Positions 49,752 through 62,025 of a stretch of 64,000 nt of DNA are shown one piece after another. Position 1 is the stretch's first letter; every line of letters starts with the position of its first letter. The stretch comes from Malurus cyaneus samueli (taxonomy: Eukaryota; Chordata; Aves; Passeriformes; Maluridae): NCBI GenBank assembly GCA_009741485.1, contig CM019214.1, positions 26,386,327 through 26,450,326 on the forward strand, given 5' to 3'. Made by a program: the position numbers and the translations under genes. The notes under the pieces are model-generated. The model ran no database searches and was not told where the DNA came from. It worked only from the letters and a program-made list of their open reading frames with translations.

Positions 49752-52700
49752 TGCGGGGCTGCGGGAGCCTGATGGCATTGTCTGTCCCCAGTGCTGCTGG
49801 TGTCACCGGCTCCGAGATCTGCAGCAGAGCGAGCCTGTACCCGGACCCGGGTTTGGCTTGTCTGTGAGATGGGTACTGCCATTGCTGAAGCTGAAAGACC
49901 TCTTGGTGTAAAACCTGGTTTATCTGGTTTAACTTCATTTACCTGCATCCTGATAAAAAATTCATCATTTAAATTAGTTGTCGAGCCAGGGAAGAGATCA
50001 AACAGGTTAGCCGAATACAGCTGAGCGTATGTCAAACCCCCAGCATGCTGTTGCCCTGAGTATTGATGCAAAGATGCTTTGCGTGTGTAGAATTTTGGTA
50101 GAAGGTAAGGTCTCATCTCACGAATACCGCACTTGATGAAACTGCTTTTAGTGAGCGGCATTGCAGAGTAAATGCATGTGCTTAATAAAAAGACATTTCA
50201 GACTTCAGTGATGATGATGTTTATTGTATTCATGTCCACTGTATCTGTGCATTGCTTTTGAACATACATATTTATAGTTACACGTTTTCGTACCTGGTTT
50301 GAGAACTTGTATGTCCAGCTATATGGAAGTTTTAGTCACTTTTCCATTATAGGACTGTGAAATTATTTTGAGTAGATTTATTCCAGTAAATAATGTAAAT
50401 AAGTCTCAATTTCCCCTGAGCTCTCTTCAGCCAAAAAGGTGTGATATAACCCCTTTCTTAGTGAAGTTGATGGCTTTAAACATGAAGTTGGAAAGGCCCA
50501 AGAGTGTTGTTATCAGTGAAGAACATATTATCTTCTCTTAAAGTGTGTTGTGTTGTGAGATAATGTTCCAATTTGAAATGTAGACAGACATTTTACTGAT
50601 AAATTGAGATTATTAAGAGACTTCTTGAAAGGTTTGTGATGGTTGTTTTCCCTCCAGAAATGGTTGAACTTCTTCATTATATCATTACCATGTGGATACA
50701 ATAGTTGTCACTGAGGATTAAGACTTCAAGTGAAACACAGATGCAGAAAATAGTAATTTTTAAAGAAGATGTAGTAGTCATGGATATATTCCTGAGGCAG
50801 ATGAGGACATGTGAAAATAATCCTGGTGTCAACTTTAAACAGTATGCCTTTTCTAGGGTATTCTTTAAGATGTTCTGTAGAGATTAAGGAAAGCGAAAAT
50901 TGTGATTGTGCAACATTTAAAGATAGACATAAAAAAGTGAGCTGCCTGTTATGAAGATACAAACAAGGAAATAAAAGGTAAAAGGAGCAGATAGCTGCCT
51001 ATCAAGGTGATGAAAGAATACTTAGTCTCTCTTCATTCTCATCTTCCCCAGCTTGGTTTTTTTTTTTTCTTTTTTGCTCAAATAGCTCTGTCTGAAAGGA
51101 TGACCATTCTTTGCATTTCTTTTGAACTGTGTCATTGGTCATTTTATAGGGAGAATAAAGATAAAATGCAAGACTGGAAAGATATAGAACTGTGCACACA
51201 TATGTGCATAAGGCCTTACCTTGTCAAAGAAACTGAGCTGGCTTATTGTAAGTAGATGGAAAAATGAATTTATGACATGCCTGTGTGCTTCAGTAGAAGT
51301 CTGTGAGAAGGACAGGGTCTTGCTCCTGACCAGGAAGCAGATATTGCAGCCTCAAAGTGATACTGAAACTGAACATGTGAATACCTGCTCTGAGTGGCCG
51401 AGTTTATGAAAGATGCAGTGCCCTACTAATGTCGCTAGTGTATCTGGGATCTGAGTCAGTAAGTCTGCATGAGGTTGGGCTGCTCTGTGTGCACCTACTA
51501 ACATGCTGCATGGGAGTCCTGATTTAAATAGGCTACAAGTTAAAGCAGTGCAAATTACTGCACGATAATAGAGAAGATGTGTAGTTTAACTTGAAAAACT
51601 TTTGCTTGGCTTAAATCTTTTTTTAATTCAGTTAGTTAAATAATCTGTAGGTTTATATTACATGTACTGAAAGACTATATCTGCAGTATTTTTTAGCAGT
51701 GCTTTAAGTCAGTATTACCTTATCCTCCATTTTGATCTCCCTGCACAAATAGATGGGATCAATGTCATCAGTTTCACTACAGCAATTTAGAGTTGTCTGC
51801 AGTTTGACTGCTCTGATAAGGATAACCATTTTCTTTGTGCTGATGTTCTTGAAAGTTGTGTGTGCTATCTGAGATAACTGGAGATGTTTGGGGATGGGAG
51901 GAGGAATACCCAAAAATTACATAACAGGAAGTTCTGGTATCTCCTTTACTAGAATCAGGCTTAGAAATTGTTACAGCCTTGGAAACTATCAACTTAAGAT
52001 AGTGTCAGAATAGGGAGGTGATTTCCATGCTCTTGTAGCTGTTTATGAATAATAGTTAAGGTAACAAATTTGTGTTGGTATCTGTGCGACTGTAGTCGTC
52101 CATGACTTTATCCAACTTCTCTTGTAGGGTGAAATAAAATCCGTGCAAAAAAAGAAAGTTGAACTCATTACCTGCTTTGAATATAGTAACTGCTGTTTTA
52201 AGTATTCTTCCTTGTCTCAGAGGATAAAAATGTCTGTGTTAACCCGACCGGCATAATGCCGTCTGGATTGCATGTGTTTTCTGTGATTTCTGTTGGGGTG
52301 CTGTGCGTGGTTTAGCAAAGAGCTCAGTATGAAGGCGGGAAGAGCAAAAGGGAAGTATTGTTTAGCATAATGATTCAGAGGACATTTATCTGCCCCACAC
52401 ATCCCAGGACTAAGCCTTTGGCTGGGATTTTGTGGGCCCTTTGTTTTAAGGCAGCTGGAACAGTCTGGAGTACAGGTTTGCTTTGGAGAGGAGTGCCCAG
52501 TTGATAAAATGAAGTTACGGCTTTAGGGAGGGCGTAGAACTGGGATACATACTAGTTTCTGGCACTAAGAGAAGTTAAACAGGAAAAATATTTCTTTTAG
52601 GATACTTCCTGAGGAGTTGAAGATGTGGATTTGAACCTTTGAAGTGTATGGTTTTTTTACTAGTCTTCTTGTATGAATGTTGAACACTCTTGCTCTGGAG

Positions 52701-55700
52701 CTGTTGAAGGTGCCTGGTTGTCCTCATCTTGTTTTGAATTAGTTTTCCTTTCAAAGGAGGTCGAAATACAAATATTTGCTCAGCAGACTCAGAAACTGCT
52801 GTTCAGGCCAGGCTGAAATGCTCTTCGAATCTCGGCGAATTTACATACTCAGCTGTGCCAATACTGAGTTAGTTCTGTGCTGTACAGAAGAAAAAAATTA
52901 CATGCCATGGCCACCATGTTCATTGAAAGCTCATGGCCCACCCATGCTTATCTGAACCTATTTCAAACTTTTTGTAGGTCTGGTCAGTGAAAGAGGGGAA
53001 CTGTGAACACTAGTTGTATAGTTTCTGTATCATCCTTGGTTTTGATGAGCATTTAATATGGGATACTTTCCTGTTCCAGAAGCCAGAGTGCCTGCAGTCG
53101 GACACCTGACATGTATCCTGAAATGGAGATACTAAATTTTTAATTATGCCTTAATGAAAAAGTAATTCAGGTATAGAATAAGCAGTTGAGGAAAACCAGG
53201 AGGTACTTCTTCACTTGTGGGTAGGTGAAAGTGGGAGAAATGCTACATTCCCAATTGAAATGCATGGTAATAGGAAAGAGAGAACGAAGAGAACACCAGG
53301 AGGAGTAAGAGAAGAATTTTTTTCTTACCCTCTCTCCTGTGAGATCTGTTTCTTGTCCATTTTTCGAAGTGCAAAGAATTCCATAGCAGGCTTTGTAAAT
53401 GTAAATTTGGGGTTGTGAATCTATTCAATTGATTGAAATATTTTAATAAGAGTATTTTAATGCAAAAAGATTCTTTTAAACTACTGTTCCCATGTAGTGC
53501 TTTACACTAAACAAATACAGAATGAGAAATTGTGCATACCACTATTTTCACTTTTATGAGCATGGGAAAATTTTAAAAAAGTTCATGGGAAAAATGAGGC
53601 ACTACATATTTTCAAATATTTAATTTCTCTGTGTTCACACATGAAACATGTTAGCCAAATATATTTCAAATGGCATTGTATCAGCTGGACAGTAAGTACA
53701 CAGCTTCAGTCTAATGCCAGAGGAAGGATCCTTATAGGACATTAAAGTACTATTTTTCCAGAGTATTGTTTAAGTAAGAAATTTTGCCCCAGAGTAGCCA
53801 AGTTCTTTACATGAAAAGAATGCTGGTGGCTTTTACCTTTTTTTTTTTAGAGGCTTAAATTAGTTCAGTTTCTTACCAAGTGTTCTTTCTGGTTTCACTA
53901 CCAAGGTTGTCACCTATTTTAAATATTCTAAGGAATGTATGAACATTTTTTCCCTGTTTTGTCACTTTTCTTGATACTGAGATAATAAATAATAATCCAT
54001 GATTTTACTTGGCAGTGTTCTTAAATACCACAAGTTTTTAAAGAAAACATTGTCTGAATGTTGTGACTGTAATGGTGACCTGAATTCACCATTACGCCTG
54101 TACATCTTTGAGGCTTTAGTCATAAAGCTAAATGACTTGGAGTTTGTTTTCACTCTTGTATTTCTTACTTCATTTTTCCCTCCCACAAAATGACACTTGT
54201 CCCAAAATAAATCATTATTATTATGGCTGGTGTTGTAGAGAGAAAATGACCAGGCGTGACTCAGCTTTCTTCTCTTGCTTTTCCTGTTATCCACTGCTGA
54301 GGCGAATTTCAAAACCATAATGTTTATTGTGGATCAGGCAGCAACAGGTCCTTTGCGGTTAGTTTCTTGTTCTCATTAGCCTGGAAAAAAAAAATGGATT
54401 GAAACAAATATTCTGTTTTATCTTTCAGAGAGGTCAGAAAAGTGAGAGTGTATGGAAGAAGTTTGAACAGGTGAAAATTGAAAGTTCACATTTCTGCTTT
54501 TCTATCTTCAGTATTTAAAATCAGTCTTCAGGTAAATGGTTAGTGTTTGCCTGAATCTAGTTTAGATATTGAATTGATTGCAGAAAGAAATTCAGTATTC
54601 TTTTTCTGATGTTGTGAATCTGACAGTGTTATAGAATAGGCTTTGATATTCGAGTACACTTCTTGAAGATAAAGAATTTGTGAAGTGCTATAAATAGCCT
54701 AGAGATGCCCCAAAGTGCCTTTTACAATGCAAATAATCAAATCATCTGGAACCCAGCTAGTACTAATATTTCAGAAATAAGAAGCATACAAAATTCAACC
54801 ACAAAATCAAAAGCACCTAACACCACCATACCTTTCCCTGGCCAAGTTTATGCTTTAATAAAACTAATGTACCAAGCAAAAATACTTTGAAAAAATTCCT
54901 TTGTTGTGTCTCAGCCCAAACTGAAGAAGGTAGGAAACCTCAAGAGAAATACAGATTTGAACTATTTTTTTCTTTCTTCTTTTTCAGAGGGTAGAAACAG
55001 GAACTTTAAAACACTAGGGGTTGAGAACATGTAGGCTCTTAGGTCTTGACTCATTTCTTTCTTTATTTAGGTTCCTGAGTTTGCTTGCCTGGACTGTTTG
55101 CGGTGGATAGGGAGAGCGACCTTTTAGAGGTGAATGCCTTGATATTTTGGCTTTCATATAATGAAAATTTAGGAAAACAAATCCCTTCCTAAAGTGTCTT
55201 TAATCCTGATTTGGTCCACTTTTAAGGGTGTATGAAGTATAATTGGAAAAGAAAAGACAAATGGAACTTATATACCACTTCTGTTTATTATGACAAGCAT
55301 AGATGTGTATACAGCAATGAAGAGTGAGTTTTTGCGAAGTAAAAGAAGGGCACTTAATGTTCCAAGGTCTTGTCTTGTCATAAGCTGTTTTTAACCGAGT
55401 TAATTTAGCTTAATATACTTCCCTTACTGTTGGCACTTACCAGTGTAAAACATTTTCAGAATTAGCTTGTACTACTCAGGATGTTTAACATGTATTTTTA
55501 CTTGGGAAAGCATCCTTTCATCTATGCAACTTTTTATAAGAGTTTTTAGCAGCTTCATTCAAATTGGTAAGTGCTTTTGCTGTGTGCTACTGTGCACCTG
55601 GGATATTTACATGATAGAGTAGAGTAATTCTCAAAATTAGACTATTTCTGCTTTGCCATAGGAAGACTATCTTTCAGATGACTGAACAAGTGTTGGTCCT

Positions 55701-58383
55701 TTCTTTAAAAATTGAAAAGGGAGAGGTGATTCTCTCAACTAAGAGAATTCTCTTAGCTAAGATTACTTGCTTGTGAACTGCATTGTTTGCACTTCACATT
55801 AGAGCATTTTTTCATAATTTTTCACATTAGCACAGTTTTTTGTATAAAATACAGGGTTTTTTTATCCTTATTTTAAACTGAAGGTGGATCAGAGATGTCA
55901 GTCTGTAAGATTTGATTGTGAAAACTTTCCACTTCCTGCCCTTTTCTTCTGGCCAGTTTCTTTGCTCCCATCCCAGCTTGGAGCAGTTGCTATCTGGTCT
56001 GTTGATTGACAGTAACTTTTGTGTAAATGTGTTGCCACTTTTCTCCAAGGAATCAGTCCGTCTGCTTTGATATGTTTCAAATCAGACAAATTGTGTGTGT
56101 ATGTTATTTATTTATTGATAACTGAAACATATTAATGAAGGAAGCATTGTTTTCATGTCACTAGACTGTATGGTATAACCTAGGTATGCTCTTGATGGTG
56201 ATGGAATGTTAGGCTTGTCTGCTGGGTTAGTCTGGTCAATGGAACCCTTCCTGAAGTATCTGGTTTTCTAGCCTTGTGACTATTTGTTAGGGAGTGCATT
56301 TTGGAGCCCTTATGCCAACAAGCTGTCATGTCTGAAAGGGACTCATTTTTATGTGAAATCTTTCCTCTTGTTTTTTTTCTGGATATTTGGTTTGAATACC
56401 TACAACTTTCTCTATTGGGTTATACATTTTATATGTAAGTATGCATATATATATAGATTCATACAAACTTGTAAACCCTACATTTTACTATTCTGCAGTT
56501 TGATAGATGAAGAATGATAGTATCTAAGTTTTCTGCTCATTTTCTGACAGCATATATAGGCTTCCTGATGGCTATCATACTTACCAGATCTTTGTGTCTA
56601 GACTATTCACACACCACCTACAGCATGCAGGAGTGATGTTTTTTTAATTTTTAAACTAGGATGTTTTTTACTTCCTTAAGGATTGGTTCTGAGCTAATTT
56701 TTCATGAAAGATCAGGTACGTGTTACTTGTTAATTTGATTCTAATATGAATTTGTGTATTTGGGTGCAATAATTTTTATTTTGTGTTTTTTGGAGTACTG
56801 TAGAAATGGAATTCTAAGCAGAAGAGCTTATAGTGTAAACAATTACTAGCAGTTGTAACCTTTGACTTAAACATGTGGGGGTTTTTTTGTGTGTACACTT
56901 GTTATTATCTAGGGAATATTTTTAAAAGCACTAAAGCTAACAGTGCAGTACATGATTTTGCCAGGAAAATGAGCATATAGTACCTCTGACATTGTCTAAT
57001 ACAAGAGAAAATCAGGTGAAGGTGCCAAGGTTGGGATTTTTTGCTTGCTTGATTTGTTTTGGTTTTTTGTTTGGTTGGTTTTCTTGTTTGTTTCTTCTTA
57101 CATGATTCTTACCAAGGAGGTAATGGCTGTTTACCAAAATCTTGTAACGTGACCATTTAAGGTGTCCATTATGCTTAATTTTTTGTGAGTTTTAGAATGG
57201 TTCTTTGCTAAAATGTAGCTTCTTAAAATGTTCTTGGTGTTTGCTTAAGTGTCACTCTGTTTGTGTTGGGGCATATGGCGACTCAGAGCAATTTGCAGTA
57301 GTATTAGTCGTAATGACTCTGCTGTTATTGTTGAAGGTGCAGGGATGCTCTCTGGATGGAAGCAAAATGTCTAGTTAGTACTGTTTTTTTATGTCTCTCA
57401 GGTATCACTCCAGTCAGTAAATTAAATGCTCTGAAACAACTTAGATGTTAAAAGAACTATCCCTCTACAGACTCTTCCAAAAGCAGGCTAAACTGTACAC
57501 TTTCTACTTTACTGGTCTGCTAATGAGGTTGCACTGTAATTGCTATATAGATGGCAAATATAAAAATGAAGAGCTGGTGGCTGACTGTGTTCATATTAAA
57601 TTTCTGGGTGCTGTAATAGCAGACTCCTCAAGCCACCTGCCTCAAAACTGATGACAGACTTCTAGCCTCAGACCTCTTCCTTCCCAGCTTGGAATGGCTT
57701 CCTACAGCTCCTGGGTGCAGGAGATGATAGCTTGTAAAGTTTTAATTTGCGTGACCTGCCAAAAATAACTTCGGAGTATGCATTGTAAAATTTTAGTTTG
57801 TTTTCAGGAAGATTAGTGGGTAACTTGTTGTCCGTCCCTGGAGAAGAAACAATGAGGACAGCTGCTGGTCAGTCTGTTTCTAAACAGGGATTCTTGTCCC
57901 CTCTTTTGTGAAAATGTTTCACATTGCATGTCAGTATATTGGGTTTGTGTTCTGAGGCCATCAAAGTCTCCCTGACTTGTGTGACTTTCAAAGGCCTATA
58001 AAAACTTGGCAGTATGTCTTTACTTAAGTCACCTAGTTGTGACTTAAGTATTCAAATTATTGTTTGAAAGCTTTTCTACATCTCCTCTAGTATTTTTACA
58101 GTGAGTAGCAGTGGTTCCTTAGATCTGGTAATGAAAATTTTTTCTTGATTGAAGTTAGTTTTATTTTGTTTTGGGTTTTTTTTTCTTCTGCAAATGCCAT
58201 CTGGGAAGAAGCTGTGAGAAGGACAGTGTGTCCTACAAGACAGAGCCATTAGAAGGAAAATAAAAGTAACTGAGAATTTGGAAGAATCTGAAACAAAGAA
58301 CTAATACTGCAGTTAATACAGACTATTTTCAAAAACCTGAAAATCTATTTCTTCTGGGGGGAAAATGTCTGGGTGGTGTTTTG

Positions 58384-58408
<25 letters not shown>
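58384..58408. repeat. Poly(T) homopolymer, 25 bases
   Basis: Uninterrupted run of 25 T in intron 1, directly visible. On the minus strand it reads as a poly(A) tail, but no retroposon body was recognised next to it. Confidence 0.9.
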
Positions 58409-58414
<6 letters not shown>

Positions 58415-59970
58415 CAATTTTATACATTGATTCACTTATATTAATCAGTTGAAAAGTTGATACAAATTGGGATGCATCCAATTCTGATGCTGTAAAGCTT
58501 ATGACAGCTATCCATTTTAAGTATTTAATAAAATAAACTATATTCTTTGTTCAAATAAGTGAAGAGTTTCCATATTTATCTCAAATCTTTTTCTGCAACA
58601 CTTGACTGACTGTAAACGAAAAGATTTATTTCTGTGTCAGTGGTGATAATTTTTTGCTGCCTTCATTCTTAGGCAGGCCTAAATTTTTCAGTGCTCCTAG
58701 GCTATTGTTGGTGGTGGTTTAGACAGAGTACAGCCTGGTTAATTTGATTTGAGATAATTATGTGAAAACAATTCTTTTTTAATACTTTTGAGCATGAAAC
58801 ATGTATGATTTATGCTGTCTGTAGGTGATGTTTCTTATCAGTGAATTCTTGATCTGTTGAGAAAAGCTTGCAGTACACATGAATTGTAAGTAGGCAACAT
58901 TGTGAAACGAAAAATGAGGAAGACAACTGGTTTTGTGACTAATTAACCAGTGTCTCAGCGAGCAGTCTCTTTTCCTTTTTTCTTTTTTTTTTAACCTTTC
59001 AGGTTTGCAGGTAAATCCACCTAACTTAAAACTAAAGCAGGGGTTGGTTTCATAGCTTAGCATATGCCTGTTTCATGTTGCTTCAACAGTTCACTGTGAG
59101 TGTACCTGGGTGATAAAAGACAGCAATATAGATAATTTTGTCTTTGAATTCAGATCTTAATTGCAAGCAAAATGCTTTGGCACAGCATTTGGAGACAACG
59201 ATTTACACATTTGTGTTAAATATTCTTTTTGAATTAGTGATCTTGTGTGGTTGCTACTTGCATTTTGAAAAAGAGGGTTCTTGGTGAAATGGGGACTTAA
59301 CAAAGTGAGTGAATAGTAAGCGAAGGCTGGCAGGCAATGGAGATGAATACATAGGTGAGGCTCTACCTTTGGTGTATCTGAGTGTGTAGGTTTACCAGGT
59401 AATACTGGACATGCAGTGTAATCTATTCATGTGGAAGTAAGTCAGCTGTGGTGCTTTTTTTATGGATTCTCTCATATGCTCAAGTTGGCCACTCCTGCAT
59501 GAACTATTGCCGGTTTATGTCCTGTAATAAAATATATTGATAAAACTCTGTAATCTTTGTATGTTTTGGCATTTAAAGTATTTGTAGAAGAGGAAAAAAG
59601 TCTCCTGTTGGCAGTTGGGTGTAATAGCTATAGAGAGATTCAGAACTCCAGATCCTCCCATGATAATCAAGATTTCTAGTCTGATTTGCTTTCCTTTTTA
59701 AAAGAAATGTTAAGAGCTGCATTGTTTGAGAACAAACACAACTTTGTTGCTTGGCCTCCTTTGCTTCTCTGAAATATGATTCTTGATATAAAATTAAACA
59801 ATGATTGTAGTAATAGGACAGGGCGGGGAAAGAAGCCATCTAGAAATGTGAGGCCACTTGGGGGAAGGGGGAGCAAAGACAAGGAGAAAAGCTGTACTGT
59901 GTTGGACCACTTTGCTTTGGAGAGCCTTCCATGACATACTTGGTTAAGTTTTATAAGCAAGACTTAAAGT

Positions 59971-59978
59971 TTTTGTTT

Positions 59979-60009
<31 letters not shown>

Positions 60010-60046
60010 GGAGGAGGGGGAAGGGATTGGGGGAGGGGAGGGGTGG
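59971..60046. repeat. T tract followed by 23-base poly(G) and G-rich segment
   Basis: A T-rich run (59971-59988) passes directly into 23 consecutive G (59989-60011) and then GA-rich DNA with several further runs of three to five G to about 60046. This is strong potential G-quadruplex sequence on the sense (non-template) strand of PRKX intron 1. Confidence 0.93.
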
Positions 60047-60074
60047 AAACCCTCGAATAATTTACCAAAAGTAC

Positions 60075-60143
60075 AGTCATCTCTACTAGTCATCTCTAGC
60101 CATCTTCATCATCTAGTAGTCATCTCTACATCTACATCTCTAG
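60075..60143. repeat. Degenerate CATCTCTA minisatellite
   Basis: The motif agtcatctcta and shortened forms (catct, acatctctag) recur about six to seven times in ~70 bases, with variable spacing. It lies 30 bases after the G-rich tract. Confidence 0.75.
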
Positions 60144-61375
60144 TGTATGACATCTTTTGCATGTCATATACTAATCTCATTTTTAGAGACTGAGGAACTT
60201 TGCAAACTTGACTGAAAAGGGCACCATAGTGAAAATGGGGGCTTAGGGGCTCTTTAAAAATTGATTATACTTGTGTACTGGCAAGTCCTACAAAGGATAG
60301 CATTTAGTTTTTATGTCAAGAAGTATGAAATTTTATCAGTCATTGGCACAGATTTCTTCTGGTACCTTGTGAGGAGGTGTATTTTTTTATAGTGCAGTGC
60401 TAGTTTCTTCTTCCATTTCTGAGACTGTTACTCATTCCTAGGAAATTTGCAAGCATCTGAAACAAGCTTCAGTAACAGTAAACACCTACTATGCTTGATA
60501 TTTTTCCTTGTTTAGCTATTTCATCTGTTTGCAGGGAAGAAGTATGTATTTTGACTTCGTAATTGAAAATTTAACGTTTCACCTTCTGTAAAATGTTTTA
60601 ATGGATAAAAACATAATAACCATCAGATTACCTGTAACTTTCAGTTACAACTGATTTGAGTTAAATATAAGTTCATGAGTGCGCCTAGATATATTAGTTT
60701 TTTGTTTATTTCTGATCCTTAGATCTGTCCATGCCTTCTAATTTTAGCAGCTTTGAGCTTGTGTATTATTTCCTTAAGTGTAAATCCTAAATTATAAATT
60801 ATATTGATCTGTTTGTTCTTTAAATCAAATACAAGCTAAAATATATTTCTGTTGAGCTGTGTGCTGTGCCAGCTATAATAGCAAGTGACTCTCAATTATG
60901 ATGTTTCAGTTTTGGAGAAATAGCATCTGTAAAGGGCATATCAAGTACTCTTGATGTGTGAACTACATCTCATGAATTCAATTAGCTGTCATTTAATCTA
61001 TTCTATCAAAGTGATGTTGGATTTGCTAGTCATTACTTCTTTACTGCAGACTATGATCCTGTTTTTAAGTATACCGCACCAGATTCAGGTAATTCTGAGG
61101 TGGTATGGGGTGAGAGAATTGAATAGAATACAAGTAAGAAGCAATTATGACAGTAAACAACAAAAAATAAATTAACCTGATTTTGGGTAAATAGGTGCAT
61201 GTGTATACATATGTTATAAACTCATGTATCTTCTTATATGTGTTGCTAAGAAATTTTATATGTGATGAAGACATACGTAGGATAGCAGAGTGAAATTACA
61301 GAAAATCTGAAAGAAAATACTGATTCTTACCAAAATCGTGAACTTGGTTTTATTTTCATGATTTGAGTATTCAAA

Positions 61376-62025
61376 AAATCAGAGAATGCTTTGAAATGGT
61401 TCAAAGGGACCTTGAAGACCTTCTAGTTCCAACCTTTCTGCCATGGACAGGGACACCTTCCAGTAGGTTGCTCAAAGCCCCATCCAACACATCCCCCTTG
61501 CACATTTCCAGGAATGGGGCATCCAGAATTTCTCTGGACAAGTTGAGTAATCTGACCTAACATCTGCTCTAAACCTACCATCTTTCAGTTTGAAGCCAGT
61601 CTCCTCATCCTATCTGCCCGTGTGAAAATAGTGCCTTTTTTTTTTTTCTTTGGGGGGGGGGGGGGGTGGTTTGCTTGGTTGGTTGGTTTTGAGTTTTTGG
61701 TTTTTGTTTTTTTCTAATAAGCATTTTGTAAGTACTGAAAAGCCTCAATACGGTCTCCCCTTAGCCTTGCTTTCTCCAGGATGAGTAACCCAGCTCTCTC
61801 AGCCAGTCTTCACAGGAGAGGTATTCCCACCCTCTAATGACCTTTGTGTCCCTCCTTTGGACCCATTCTAACAGGTCTGTGCCTTTCTTGTGCTGAGAAC
61901 CCCAGTCCTGGGTACACTGCTCTAGCGGAGTCTTACCAGAGCAGAGTATAGGGGCAGAATCCCCTCCCTTGACCTACTGAGCACACTTGCAACTCATACT
62001 GCAGTTGACCTTCTGGACTCCAAGC
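61376..62025 (-). mobile_element. CR1 LINE 3' fragment interrupted by a T/G tract
   Basis: The + strand reads 'aaatcagagaatgctttgaa', 'aaagggaccttgaagacctt', 'ctagttccaacctttctgcc', 'aggaatggggcatccagaat', then after an interruption 'tactgaaaagcctcaatacg', 'gtctccccttagccttgctt', 'cctttgtgtccctcctttgg', and 'gttgaccttctggactccaa'. This is the reverse complement of ~600 bases of avian CR1 3' sequence. The copy is antisense to PRKX, 5' truncated and non-coding. About 78 bases of low complexity (61636-61713) lie in the middle. Confidence 0.93.
61636..61713. repeat. T12 / G15 and GGTT low-complexity expansion inside CR1
   Basis: Twelve T, a short spacer, fifteen G (61652-61666), GGTT units and T-rich sequence sit between two CR1 blocks that are normally nearly contiguous. 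The tract therefore seems to have expanded or been inserted after the CR1 copy landed. Confidence 0.85.

Larger units (their letters stand above)
48340..49870. promoter_or_regulatory. CpG island spanning the PRKX promoter and first exon
   Basis: GC content and CpG density rise sharply at about 48340 and fall again near 49870, against AT-rich DNA on both sides. The island covers the presumed promoter, 5' UTR, first coding exon and the start of intron 1. This is the usual organisation of a housekeeping-type or broadly expressed vertebrate promoter. Long open frames on both strands inside the island come from the lack of stop codons in GC-rich DNA. Confidence 0.9.

Noticed and set aside
52248..52260. 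Small palindrome cggcat-a-atgccg in a CpG-bearing spot of intron 1
   Set aside because: A 6-bp stem with a one-base gap is expected by chance in a window of this size and has no supporting context.
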